From Eleusine coracana subsp. coracana (Eukaryota > Streptophyta > Magnoliopsida > Poales > Poaceae): a stretch of DNA of 64,000 nt. Every line of letters starts with the position of its first letter. The stretch's first letter is position 1. Positions 23,960 through 34,980 of the stretch are shown one piece after another. The position numbers and the translations under genes were made by a program. The stretch is from contig CM064429.1 of assembly GCA_032690845.1 (NCBI GenBank), positions 21,239,807 through 21,303,806 of the forward strand, written 5' to 3'. The notes under the pieces are model-generated. The model was not told the origin of the DNA. It ran no database searches and worked only from the letters and a program-made list of their open reading frames with translations.

Positions 23960-24818
23960 TAGGGTCCAAGACACTTCTACCCTTGACCTATATTACATTG
24001 CCACCTACCACCGGGGGCAAAACCATCCAACTCTTTTTCCTTCGCCCGAACGCCATCGAGCCCTTCACAACTTTGCTTCGCCTCGGTGCAAGCTCCGCGA
24101 TGGTGCCACGTGAACCACCAACCACCGCCACCAGTTTTGAGTCCTAATCCGAGAAACCGCCTTGCACGGTTTGCAAAGCGCAACTTCTTGATCTTAACCC
24201 GTGTCACCTTGTCCTGTGATCCTTCTCGTTGGCAAGTCTCTCCCGCCTCCGGTCCATTGGAAGCCTCTACTTGCACCGACGTCGTATCACCTTTGACTTG
24301 GTCAACCCTACCGTCTTGATCACCACCCACAGTTTTGAGGCTCAACCGTGAAATCGTCCGTGCTTCTTGCCTCTCCATGTGTACGGTATGGATCACCCTT
24401 GACTTCACCCGGCCTCCTGATCGTCCGGTCTCAAGTCTCCTACTTGTGCCCGATCCTCTCGCCGTTGACTGCCAAGTTGACTCCAGTGAGGTACACATCA
24501 TGAGACAAGCAAACACATTTCTCATCTCCTGCAAACTCTCCAACATCCTCACCAACTCCAGTTAGTCAAAACCATGATATGCACAAACTCATGCAATCCC
24601 CAGTTCCCGCATTTCAACTTAAACACCGAACTCAACCAACGTCAATTACTCATCACATATTGCAAACCATGGAATATATCCACATGGTTTCTCAGTCACA
24701 GTAGCTCTGGGCAAACTTCTGATAGTTTGCTTCCGTCTCTGATAGACAGTGTCAAATTGTGGTCCTTGTCCCGCATCATGCCTTGCTTTCACATTCCTAT
24801 CCCTTTCCTAATCTGACA

Positions 24819-24836
24819 TGCTGCCCCTGTGATAGA
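24819..24836 (-). promoter_or_regulatory. Polypurine tract of the sirevirus
   Basis: The minus strand reads ATCACAGGGGCAGCA followed directly by the LTR start TGTCAG. Position and composition fit the 3' PPT, which identifies this LTR as the 3' one. Confidence 0.55.
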
Positions 24837-26558
24837 TATGAATGAACAAGGTCTTAGGATACAATAGGGAATGATAAAAGGAGGTTTGGACAACAATTAG
24901 AGGTAATAATATGAAAATAGGGGTTCTCTAGAAAAACCGGTGCCACCGATTTGCTAAACCGGTGCCTCCGGTTTTCATAGAGAAACCCTATGCTCATAAT
25001 TTTATCTAAAATTGTTCTAGGAAAATTCTAGGCATGAGCAATACTTGAAAACGATGATGAAATTAATAGGATAACAAAAATCAACCAAAAACATGACTTA
25101 GGGTTCTTCTGTCAAAATAGGATGCTCCGGTTTCTGAAACCGGTGCCACCGGTTTTTCTAGACAAACCATAGGTCACGAATCCAATTGATTTTTCCAAGC
25201 ATTGAAGGGCAGGTTAGATGAAATTTTGGACTTGAGAGACATGGTCTTACTAGTTGTGGTTAGCCAACAAACAATCAAGGCGAACAATAACCCCACAAGT
25301 AGCTAGACATGGTCACAAAGATCAAAAATCAAATATTTTAAAATCTACTTAGGACAAAACATTATATAAATATGTCCTTTATTAATTTTTTTTGAAAATC
25401 TATCTTAACTCACAAAGAGCATGTTTATGACATTAGTCACACACATACCAAGGCACATCCTACCACATGAATTCTATATGCAGTAATAAGGACAAGGATT
25501 TTTAGGAGGACATACCTTTGGTAGCAATTATTCCTCTTCAACTAATGAAAAGAAACATCCAAGTTTTCTTGTGTTTATTTTATCTATTATCATTAATGCC
25601 TACTCTCCCAAAATCACTTTTGATGCACTTTCAATGGTAGGCATCTTCCTCATTTGATCTTAGAATGAGGCATCGTCCAACATGAGGTATTCTCCATAAA
25701 TAGACTAATCACAAGATAACTTAAACAAGAACATTAGTTTCTTTTAACTCAAGATATAAAATGAATCTCCTCCTAAATATGTGCAGCAAATATTTTGAAT
25801 AATTTTTACAATGTGCACATGTTCTATTAGTAACTTAGAGGGGTTCAGATTATATCTTGGTTATGGTGAGGGAGTGATAAACGACATGAATTGGGACAAG
25901 TCTAGAAATACTCACAACCACATAGGTATGTGTGTTCACTTCATATCTTCATGTTTGGCTTACATGCTGATTTCTTTTCTTCACATAGATCAATTATCAA
26001 TCCAGATGTTGCCTTGCTATTTTCTCTGGATCAGTTCATCTCCCAAAGCTCTTCAGGAGAAACCGGACCCTCTGATTTGCCAAATAGTTGCCACCGGTTT
26101 TTCCTGATTCCCTGTTTTTTCACTTCATCAGATATGTCCGATGACACAAAGTGGCAGGGGCTCTGGAGTCCGATGAATATGTCTGAGTCGTCAGACTTTT
26201 TTCATGGCATCGGACAAGTCTGGTGACTGTCGGACAAGTCCGATGGCCCTGAGTGGCAGCCTTACTGGAGTCCGATGGACTTGTCCGACATGCCAGACAA
26301 GTCGGGCAAACCGGTCCCTTCGGTTTTACAAACCGGACCAACCGGTTTTCCTGAGTCCTTGATTTCTAGATTTTTGTCAGAATTCTTTTTCTTCTTGCTT
26401 TGTGTTGCTTTCTTAGCTTTTTGTTTGTGGTCATCAATCCTTGATGTCATTGATGTAGATAGTATTTGAATGTCATATTCTTGGCAAGTTTGCGTGTTGT
26501 TCCATCATTCTTGTGCATGCCAAGTCATCAATGCATCACCTACAGCATATGAATACTT
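24837..26558 (-). other. Sirevirus internal non-coding segment with palindromes
   Basis: No coding domain is visible between gag and the 3' LTR. The stretch carries AACCGGTGCCACCGGTT-type palindromes at about 24,936-24,980, 25,128-25,160 and 26,060-26,100. A second set built on TCGGACAAGTCCGA lies at 26,130-26,300. Short plus- and minus-strand frames here are translations of these repeats. The missing pol would normally lie next to gag, so this is what an internal deletion left. Confidence 0.6.
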
Positions 26559-28290
26559 TCACGCACATTTTGGTACCCAATGCTTATTGGGTCCTTGAGA
26601 GTTAGTCGCACAAGCTTTAGGCATCCAAATTGACTTTGCACTATCATTGGGTGAACTTATCACCTTGATAGTACAAGTGTCATTGTTGGCCTTAGAGGGT
26701 AAATACATATTATTGACCAACTTAGAATTTAAAGCTTGAGTCAAAGGGCAATCCTTACTAAGATGTCCTTTGTCCCGACATGTGTAGCATGTTTGATGCT
26801 TAATTCTTTTGGCCTTGTCCTTGATTTTCTTCTTGATGTTTTCATTCTTGTTCATGTGTCTTGGGAATGCTGACACAAAGCCTTTCTCCAAATGCTTAAT
26901 AGGATGGAGCTTTTCTATAGAAATTGGTGCCTCCAGTTTAGCAAACCGGTTCCTCCGGTTTTGACAGGCTTGCTCCATTCTAGATTGTTCTGAACAGGAG
27001 GCTATCTTGTGTCCTCTCTCTTTGCATCCAAAGCATCTTCTCTGAGATAGACTTCTTTTTCTTCTAGAGAGTGTAGGTTGACCAATTTTCTTCAATGGGC
27101 ATTCCGAAGCAAAATATCCCATTGATAAGCACTCAAAGCACTTGATGTGAAATTTGTTCTTGATCTTTTGCTTGTTGCTCTTGTCCTGAACTTTCTTTAA
27201 ATCAGTGGGAAGGCTTTTGACACATGTGGCTGTTGTCCCCTTCACAAGCTTCTTCACCATGCTATGACAGTTATCTTGAGATGGCTGCACATGGCCTTTG
27301 CCTTTCAATTGACTTAAGTCCATATTTAGCGTCTGATCTTCTCTTTTGAGATAGTCATTTTCACTTGTAATTAGTTCATCACAAGTTTCTACGATTACTT
27401 GCTCATCATATGATGGCTTTGCTTGAGAGCAACAAGTGCTAGCACAAGATAAAACAATTGATTGTGTTGTGCATGTGCATGTATGGGGTTGAAAGGATTT
27501 TACCACAGTAAGTGCAACCTCATGAGTTGTCTCTAGCATGGCATATAAGTCAATGAGCTTCTCATGTGAACATAGTAGATCACTATATCTCTCTTGCAGT
27601 TTCTTGTGCATGCTAGCTATCTTATGGAACTCATCCATAATCAACTTGTTTGCCTTCTCTAGTTGTGCCACATAAGAAAAATTGTTCATAGCACGAGTAT
27701 GATCATTCGTTAAGTTGTCAACCTTTTCAACTCAGGATACATGAGACTTTCATTGTCTCTTGGCCATGAAGCAAAATGATTATTCATCATCTGAGCATAA
27801 GCTTCTTGGTGACATAGACTCTTCACTTGGTCTAAATCTACAACTAGGATCCTCAACTTCATCATTAATAGAAATAGTTTCTGTTCTGCCAAAACCGGTG
27901 GAACCGGTTTGGGAAACCGGTACCTCCGGTTTTCCCAGATTGGTAGTTTGAGTCTTTTCTTCTACATTATTGGAGTCATCACTTCTTTTGTTGGAATTAT
28001 CATATATTTCTTGATTTTGAGTCCACATATCATGAACATTCTTCAACTTGTAAATCTTATCGAAGACATCCCTACTTAAAACACTAACTAAGGCATTAGT
28101 AGCTTGGCCATGTAGATGTAGGCATTTCTCCTACGCTTGTGTTGGAGTATCACTCTCAATGTCATGAGAAAAGCCCACATCTACAACCCACCAAATTTTG
28201 GAACTCATCTCCTAAAAGTATGAGATCATTTGAGGTCTCCAACTAGCACAATTTGTGCCATCAAGGTAAGGTGCCTCATATGAGGTCTCA
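26559..28290 (-). pseudogene. Sirevirus gag
   Basis: Read leftwards from about 28,290, the N-terminal UBN2-like gag region shows SYEAPYLDGTNCASWRPQM and, after stops, NALVSVLSRDVFDKIYKLKNVHDMW. A continuous 376-codon frame follows (27,689-26,559) with a helical N-terminal part and three CCHC-type knuckles. At residues 184-197 the His is replaced by Tyr; 219-232 and 301-314 are intact CX2CX4HX4C. The frame ends in GPNKHWVPKCA, the usual hinge into pol, but pol is missing. Gag would form the nucleocapsid in the cytoplasm. ACCGGT palindromes lie inside the coding region at about 26,942 and 27,890. Stops in the N-terminal part make it a pseudogene, although the long frame is well kept. Confidence 0.85.
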
Positions 28291-28301
28291 ATGTCATCTT
28301 A

Positions 28302-29560
28302 CTATCCTTTACGGATTTCCTCTTCCAGAGTGGGTTCCACTTCCATTGCAACAGTCTCTAGCTCATTCACAAACCCAAGGTTCAGTTGCTGAAACCCCTT
28401 GCATAGTTCTGGTGGTAACTCCTCCATAATTATTTGGTTGCAATAGGTCTTTCTACTCAAGGCATCCACAATGACATTTGCCTTTCCTGGATGATAGTTG
28501 ATACCTACATCATAGTCTTTGATCAACTCTAACCAACACCGTTGTCTTAGGTTCAACTCAGTTTGAGTGAATATGTACTTGAGGCTCTTGTGATACGTAT
28601 AGATCTCACAACGACGACCAAGAATATAGTGCCTCCGAATCTTCAGAGCATGTACCATAGCTGCCAATTCCAAATCATGTGTTGGGTACTTCTCTGCATG
28701 CTTCCGTAATTGCCTAGAGGCATATGCTACAAGATGTCCTTCTTGCATGAGCACATATCTGGCTTGACAATTCGAAGTCCACTCAAAACTCTTGTCCTTT
28801 CCTAACAACGTTTTCATTGGCTTCGCTATCTTGGAGAAATCCTTTATGAATCACCGATAATACCCGGCTAATCCAAGGAAACTTCTAATCTCCTTTACCG
28901 TCTGGGGTGGTTTCCAATCTAGAACATCCTTCACCTTGCCTAGATCGACTAACACTCCTCCAGCTGAGATGACATGACCAAGAAATGCTACTTCCTTCAA
29001 CCAGAACTCACACTTGCTAAACTCGGCATACAAGTTGTGTTCTTGTAGCTTCTCTAGAACTAGCCTCAGGTGTTCCTCATGCTCTTCTTCATTCTTCAAA
29101 AACACTAAGATGTCGCCAATGAAAACCACAACAAACTTATCCAAGTACTCCATAAACACCTTGTTCATGAGGTACATGAAGTAGGCCGGTGCATTGGTTA
29201 ACCCAAACGACATCATCGTGTACTCATATAACCCATATGTTGTTTGAAAGGTCGTCTTGGGTATGCTTGATGGTCTGATCTTCAATTGGTGGTACCCAGA
29301 CCGCAGATCGATCTTGGAGAAGACATAAGCTCCCTTCATCTGATCAAACAAATCTTCAATTCGTGGTAGTGGATACCTGTTCTTGATAGTCACCTCATTA
29401 AGAGAATGATAGTCCACACACACTCTCTGGGTTTTTATCCTTCTTCTCAACAAAGAGTGATGGAGCTCCCCAAGGTGAGGAACTAGGGCGAATGAAACCT
29501 TTCTCTAGCAACTCCTACAATATTCTTGAGCTCTACTAACTCATTAACTGGCATCCTATA
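28302..29560 (-). pseudogene. Reverse transcriptase and RNase H of E3
   Basis: The RT frame (29,453-28,851) shows VCVDYHSLNEVTIKNRYPLP, FSKIDLRSGYHQ, MSFGLTNAPAYF and CEFWLKEVAFLGHVIS. The catalytic motif reads FIGD instead of FIDD, so one metal-binding Asp is Gly. A frame change near 28,840 leads into RNase H (28,817-28,302). There the first catalytic Asp region is lost (SNCQARYVLMQEG), YTDHKSL reads YTYHKSL, and DLELA and VDALSRK remain. The sequence stops at EEEIRKG where sirevirus DNA begins. Several catalytic residues are lost, so the enzyme is dead. Confidence 0.88.
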
Positions 29561-29599
29561 GGGCCTCTTAGATATAGGAGCAGTCCCAGGTATTAAGTC

Positions 29600-30249
29600 A
29601 ATAACAAACTCTATGTCATGGTCAGGGGCATACCTGGAAGTTCATCTAGAAATACATCAGGAAAATCACAAACCACTCATATCTCCTCTATGGGGGTGCC
29701 CATGACTTGGTTCAGTACGACCTCCTTGGTTGTGGAGTTGGCCGCTACGAACTCAACCTTGGTACCTTCTGCACTGGTCAATTGTACTGCTCGCTTGGCA
29801 CATTGTATCACTCCATCATACTTGCGTAGCCAATCCATTCCAAGTATAATATGTATTCCCTTTGAGTCTAGTACTATGAGATTAGTTGAGAAGTCTACCC
29901 CCCCCTCTCCCCCCGTTATTTTAAGGGTGACCTTTGGGCATATGTGGTTGGTCCTCATTTCTCCACCAGGAGAGCTAACTAACATGGTGTGCTACATAAC
30001 AGCAATTGGTAGATTATACTTTGCAACATAAGTTGATGTTATGAATGAATGTGATGCTCCAGAATCAAAGAGTACAGTGGCAAGATTTGAGTTAGCTAAG
30101 AACATACCAAGCACAACATCTTGAGACTGTTGAGCATCCTTAGTGGTCACATGGTTGATCTTGGCACGATTGAAGTTCTGCTGCCCTGGATTTCCATTTC
30201 TGGGTGCTACATTCCTCTGAGCATTCCCCATGGCAATGTTTGTATTCTT
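29600..30249 (-). pseudogene. Aspartic protease region of E3
   Basis: The retropepsin motif VLFDSGASHSFI is intact. Downstream motifs ILGMDWLRKYDGVI (flap/C-terminal Gly motif) and CAKRAVQLTS follow. In-frame stops at the AVM*HT position (about 29,990) and after PIEEI (about 29,675) break the polyprotein. The stretch from 29,680 to 29,560 keeps a DFPDVFLDELPGMP linker to RT, then degenerates. Protease would cleave the Gag-Pol precursor inside the particle. Confidence 0.8.
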
Positions 30250-31281
30250 GTGAGGAGACTTATGAGCAAAATGTCCTGGCTCATGATAGTGGTAGCATGG
30301 TCCTCTCACACCATTGCCTTGGGATCCTTAGTTCTGTCGAGCAACTGGCAAAGCAGGGCGAGGAGCTTGCTGGTTGTTGGGGTGAGGTGCATGCAAGAGA
30401 TTAGGGCGTGGTGCCTAGTAGTTGGGGCGTTGGATTTGGTAGTTGGGGTGCGGAGCTTGCATGGGTGGCCTAACTGTGTTAGGAGCTCTGTAGTTTGGGT
30501 TCGGCAATGGCATCATGCGGGGGCGAGTGTTACTACCAGATGACTGCCCTTGGAACGGCATCTTCCCCTTCCCTTCTCTTTCAATCTCATTTCGTTTGTT
30601 TTCACCAACAATGGCCTTGTTAACCAACTATTGGAAGTTCACATAGTCATTGTTCAGTAGCTAGAACTAGATATCATTATGCAGTACCCTCATGAACAAA
30701 TACTGCTTCTTCTCATCAGTGCTCACATCCTCAGGAGCATACCTGGATAGCTAAATGAACATATTCAGGTACTCACTCACCGACATGCTTCCCTACCTCA
30801 GGTCTTGGAATTCTTGCCTGTTCAGCATCTTGATGCCCGTAGAGACATAGTGAGAATGAAAGCTAGCCTTGAACTCATTCCAAGTGATGGATTCCACATC
30901 AGCATGGGCATTGCAATGGGCTTCCCACCAATCTGCTGCTACACCAGACAACTGATGAGCTACAAAGAGGACTTTCTCTTAGTCATTGCATTGAGCGATC
31001 ATCATCTTCTTCTCTACTGCCTTGAGCCAATCATCAGCTTCCATAGGATCCTTGGACTGGGAGAAGGTAGGCGGCCTAGTCCTTAGGAACTCTCCCAACC
31101 TATTCTGGGGTGGATGTTGAGGTGGTGGGGCATTGTGATTCTATTGTATGGCGCCCAAGGTCTGGATCACTGTTTGCATGAGCTGAGTTTGCATGGCTAA
31201 GAGTTGCTGAAGGTTTGGGGCATTGTTGTTGTCCTTATTGTTCTGCTCGTTAGGATCAGCATTTCTCCTAGTGCGAACCAT
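30250..31281 (-). pseudogene. gag of E3
   Basis: The start codon at 31,281 gives MVRTRRNADPNEQNNKDNNN. The retrotransposon gag domain follows (FLRTRPPTFS, MEADDWLKAVEKKM, VLFVAHQLSGVAADWW, ITWNEFKASFHSHY, SMSVSEYLNMF). A Pro/Asn-rich linker leads to one zinc knuckle, where CYHYHEPGHFAHKSP has lost two of the three Cys. About nine in-frame stops occur, most of them TAG at positions where the family has Gln. The frame is otherwise nearly continuous over 340 codons. The damage is thus mainly C-to-T change rather than indels. Confidence 0.85.
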
Positions 31282-31557
31282 CTGAGATAGAATGCGTGGG
31301 GGAGTGGTGTAAGATGAGGTGTGATAATAATGAATTAAAAGAAGAAATAGAAAGAAAACCCCAAACTATATACATCAAGGAATGATAAGTAAACTGATAG
31401 TTCATTTAAATAAGCAACCAAATGATGAGGTTGTGGACAAGGTGCCAAACCATCCCACAATTCACATCAAGCACACTCAAATCAAACTAAGCAAAGAGTT
31501 CATTACATTACACCATGAAAGCAAAGTGATCTAAGCGTTTGATTATTACAACTTTAT
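31282..31557. other. Spacer between ORF0 and gag of E3
   Basis: Non-coding, AT-rich. It separates the ORF0 stop at 31,558 from the gag start at 31,281. I see no motif in it. Confidence 0.6.
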
Positions 31558-32271
31558 TCATAGGGACAAGGTTGTCTCCTTGGCGTGGGAGTTGGCTTCG
31601 TCGGAGATAGAAGGCAGAGAGCTGGCACGCTTTGGGGATGTGGCACTCCAAGTACGAATGCCAGAGGAGTAGATATCACTCTCCTCTCCCATCTTGACCC
31701 GATGGTTGCACCTGAGACAAGCCTCAGTGTCATGCAGCCTCTTCCGAAGAGTGTGGTTCTCCATCTGTAAAGCCTCCATAGTGTGGCTTAAGTCCACAAC
31801 AACTCCTTGGGTCTCATCCATCTCTCTAGTACTCACATACCATTCGGTAGGAGCAACAGTGTACTTTCCCATGCCTGGCTTCCAACCGGGAACATGGGCG
31901 AAACTTGTCTTTGCTATCCCATGGTGGTGAGTGTAGCAGAAGCTAGTGAGAGCCTTCGAAGCAGCGTCATCCACTGCGGCTCCACGAGTATCCCTATGAG
32001 TGGAGCCACGGTAGGTATCTATGACACGGCCGCGATCATAGATATTGACTTCTACTATCCACTCTTCATGGAAAGGGCGATCCACCTTCTTGAGGAAGTA
32101 CCGTGGCCTGTTGGTGGCGCTGATCCTCTCATGTAGCACCCGCAGGGTTTTGGAGTAAGTCTCACCCTCTTGTCGGAAAGAGCGGTACTTCTCAGCCTGG
32201 CGGACGACGGGTTCCTTGTCCTCCTCCTCTGAGTCATCATCATCACGATCTTTAGGGTCCTTAGGCTCTTC
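31558..32271 (-). pseudogene. ORF0 of E3, C-terminal half
   Basis: Open from the E2 insertion point to the stop at 31,558. An acidic lead-in (DRDDDDSEEEDKEP) is followed by a conserved block (EEWIVEVNIYDRGRVIDTY, DDAASKALTSFCYTHHHG). The C-terminus has a short predicted coiled coil (TMEALQMENHTLRKRLHD). Such an extra ORF upstream of gag is known from long-LTR grass gypsy elements of the RIRE3/RIRE8 kind; its function is unknown. No internal stop is present, unlike gag and pol of the same element. Its N-terminal half lies 12.6 kb away at 44,865-45,117. Confidence 0.75.
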
Positions 32272-34727
32272 TGTGACATTCCTTTTTGTTTAAAAAAAAT
32301 TAAATTAATTATCTTTACTGTTGATGGGCCACGCCGGACCCACCCGTCAGCCCCAGATCTTTTCACCGCCGCGCACCGCCCGCGACCGAGCCGCGCTGGC
32401 GCGTGCAGGAGCGACGGAGGCGCCACGATGCCCTGCATGCGAGAGCCGCCGGCGCTGCTGTAGATCGGGGAGGCGATTTTACCGCCTCCTCTCTTCTCTT
32501 TCTTCTCTCTTTCACTCACTTTCTCCCTCGCGCGCCCAGCTTCTCCCGCCTCCTCTGTTTTCTTCCGCCGCCGCCGTCCGAGCCCGTACTCGCCGCCGAC
32601 GATCTCTCCACCCAATCCCGCCATCAAAACCGTCGCGCAAACCCCTCTAGCACCTGCCATGGCCGCCGATTGAGTTTTCTTCCGCAAATTCTTCCTTCGC
32701 CGTCGCCGAGCTCGGGTTTCCGCCGCCGCTCGTCGTTGTTGCTACTCCGGTGAGCAAACGATGCCGTAGCTTCTCCTCTGCCACTCCCCCGCAACCGCCG
32801 CTTCTTCGTTGCCGCAGCTGGCCGAGCCAAGCCTTGGGAGCACGCCGACCCGCCGCGGCTGCGTGGCCGTGCCGCCATGCGCGCGCGCGCGGGCGAGCCG
32901 AAGGCTCCCAGCTGCTGGGCCGTGCTCGCGGGAATGGGCCGGTAGGCCGAGCCGCGGTCGCGCGCGCGCAGGCCTGCGCGCTCGCGTCGCTGGCCGCGTT
33001 CCGCCCCGGCCGGGCCGTCGCGTAGCTGGGCTGTGTCCCGCCCGATTGGGCCGCCTGTAGCTAGGCCGTGCCCCGCGCTGCGCAGCTGCATTGCTGGGCT
33101 CGGTCCAGCAGCAGCTGGGCTGCCCAAAGCCCATAAGGCTGAAATCGGTTTTCTTTTATTCTTTCTTTTTTCTCAGGTTTTCCAATTCATAATAATTCCG
33201 AAGTTTGAATAAAAATCCAGGAAATAAATTAGGCTTCCTAAAATAGTGAAAATAATTTTATTAAGTTCTAAATAAATGCCTCTACCATTTAATGAAATAA
33301 AAATTTAATATTTATTTTATATGATTTTTAAGTAAGTTCTTTTATCACAGTCAGTCGGGTCATGTCTGTGCATTAGGTTCTAGGAATTGATTGACACCCA
33401 CCTGCATCACTACCGAATCCTATGATGTTTTTACCCTATACAGGTACAGGTAGCATGATAGGCGCTACACTTATGTCGTAGGATTATCGGTAGCACTGCA
33501 TAGGATAAATCTTAAAGCATGGAGGCTTTAAGTTGATTGAAATCTTTGAGAAATTAAATGAAAGTGGATAATGATGATGAAATCGGACGGGCCCCGTAGA
33601 GGAAAGGGCAAAGACTGGGTCTTGCAAGGTGGTAGCCCCGTCCGTGTCAAATTTGGACCCACTGTTGGCGGCTCCGTGAACAAGTATTGAACAGTACCGT
33701 CTACATGCTGGTATATGGGACCCAGTAAGCTGATGTACCCTAACTACCTCAGTGGTAGGATGTAGCCAACTTTCTTTTTCTGGCTATTAGTGAGATTGAA
33801 GTCTCACGGGAGGGAAATGGTGGTCGCCCATGGATAACGTCTAGGACGGGTATCTAGCGGGGTCTCCATATTCCCGGGGAAGTTGGAAACGGATCAACCT
33901 CTGGTTGGGGTTAGTGGGAAAAGTTGTCATATACGACCAATACGGTGCGTATATGTCATGTAGTCGGGTTTTACCCAGCTGGTAGAAATTGATTCGAATC
34001 GCTGTCCCTCGCAGCAATGAGTACCGCTTGTTCGCTTGGCGCGAACGGAGATAATCGAGTGTAACGAGATGAAGAAAGATTAATTAAAGATTATTTGGAT
34101 TTGCTTGATAGTTTATGATTGCAAATAGTTGCAGGATGCAAACCTTGCTATTAATGAACATAATCTTGAGCTAAAATTTGAAATAGCTATCCAGTAGTAA
34201 GAGCTATTTTTCGCAAGTCTGAGTCAACCCACCAGCCAAAGGCCTAAGCATTCTAGACGTCGGCCTTAGCGAGCCACGTTGACGGGTTAGTCTTGTGGAG
34301 TATATTAGATACTTAGGGTTTGTTCGACTTATTATTTTGTTAGGTGGGGAGCCAAACTCCTTTGGATGGTCAGAAGACATGCCAGAGGAAGGACAGCTGC
34401 CGGAGGGAGGTTCTCTTCAGTGGGAACGCATTCCATCTCCGGAAGAATAGAAAATTAGGTGTGTCTCAGAGAGTAAGTCGGATTAAACGTGGTATAAAAA
34501 AAACTTGGTTTTTAATGTTGGTCAAACTTGTGTTAAGTTCACAAATCTCTGTTGTTATAAATGTTTTCTCCGCTGCAAAACTCTCGTCTATTCTTCTTGG
34601 AGATCTGGTTGTATTATACCATGATGTAATATATATCTGGACTTGTAAGAATGTATATGCTGTTGTAACTCGCTTTGTCGAGTGTTCTCTTGTACACGGT
34701 CCTGGTCATGCCGGAGGGGATGCCACA
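32272..34727 (+). repeat. 5' LTR of E2 (2,456 bp)
   Basis: Starts TGTGACATTCC and ends GGGGATGCCACA. The 3' LTR (42,117-44,864) matches it throughout, with indels. This copy has extra segments near 32,445 (about 40 bp) and 32,917-33,035 (about 115 bp), and lacks about 0.44 kb at 33,338. A CpG-dense segment (32,330-33,130) with CG-alternating runs carries chance open frames on both strands. The end is placed at 34,727 because the same CCACA is followed by the target duplication at the 3' LTR. Confidence 0.9.
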
Positions 34728-34980
34728 TCTTCAGGGTCTTCTTCCTCTTGGGGCTCCTCAGGATCTTCTTCCTGCTCATGTTCTTCAGGTTCTTCCTCTT
34801 CTTTTTCTTCCATGGGCTCTTCTTGCAGTGCCTCTAGAAGCTCCTCATTAGCCAGCGGGGCCTCCTCATGTTGTGGCTGAGTTACCTCTTCACTTGCTTC
34901 CTTCTGAACTCACCTAGGGCATGGCGTCCATAGTGAACTCCTGACGTAGCCTTACGAGTGGTCTTCTTGGTACGGGCCAT
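34728..34980 (-). pseudogene. ORF0 N-terminus of E3, captured copy
   Basis: Second copy of the N-terminal ORF0 piece described at 44,865-45,117. The ATG at 34,980 is followed by ARTKKTTRKAT. The same one-base frame break lies before the acidic stretch, so the break predates the copying. The frame ends at the E2 LTR. It has no downstream half here and is a pure by-product of the flank duplication. Confidence 0.75.

Larger units (their letters stand above)
23040..24818 (-). repeat. Sirevirus LTR (about 1.78 kb)
   Basis: On the minus strand it begins TGTCAGATTAGG at 24,818, immediately after a purine-rich tract. It ends ...TGACA near 23,040, so the ends form a TGTCA/TGACA inverted pair. The left boundary is less sure than the right, because no target duplication could be confirmed. 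It holds a TATA-like promoter and a cluster of short palindromes. Confidence 0.65.
23040..28290 (-). mobile_element. Sirevirus-type copia element, pol deleted
   Basis: Read leftwards, the element has a gag region (28,290-26,559), 1.7 kb without pol, a polypurine tract and one LTR (24,818-23,040). Protease, integrase, RT and RNase H are absent, as is the 5' LTR. At the right end gag abuts the truncated RNase H of E3 with no LTR between, which points to illegitimate recombination rather than clean insertion. The sirevirus call rests on the gag layout and on the dense palindromes in the LTR and internal non-coding DNA. Confidence 0.75.
28302..32271 (-). mobile_element. E3, left part: pol, gag and ORF0 C-terminus
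   Basis: Read leftwards, this is ORF0 (C-terminal half), a 277-bp spacer, gag, protease, RT and RNase H of a gypsy element. It is cut at 28,302 by the sirevirus, so integrase and the 3' LTR are absent. At 32,271 it is interrupted by E2; its 5' continuation is at 44,865-48,352. TCTTC at 32,267-32,271 and at 44,865-44,869 is the duplicated target. The ORF0 reading frame is continuous across one TCTTC, which confirms the two halves belong together. Confidence 0.88.

Noticed and set aside
32055..33134. Long GC-rich frames in LTRs (also 42,164-42,901, 47,369-48,368 and 62,857-63,540)
   Set aside because: High GC leaves few stops on both strands. Composition is low-complexity and no domain is seen.
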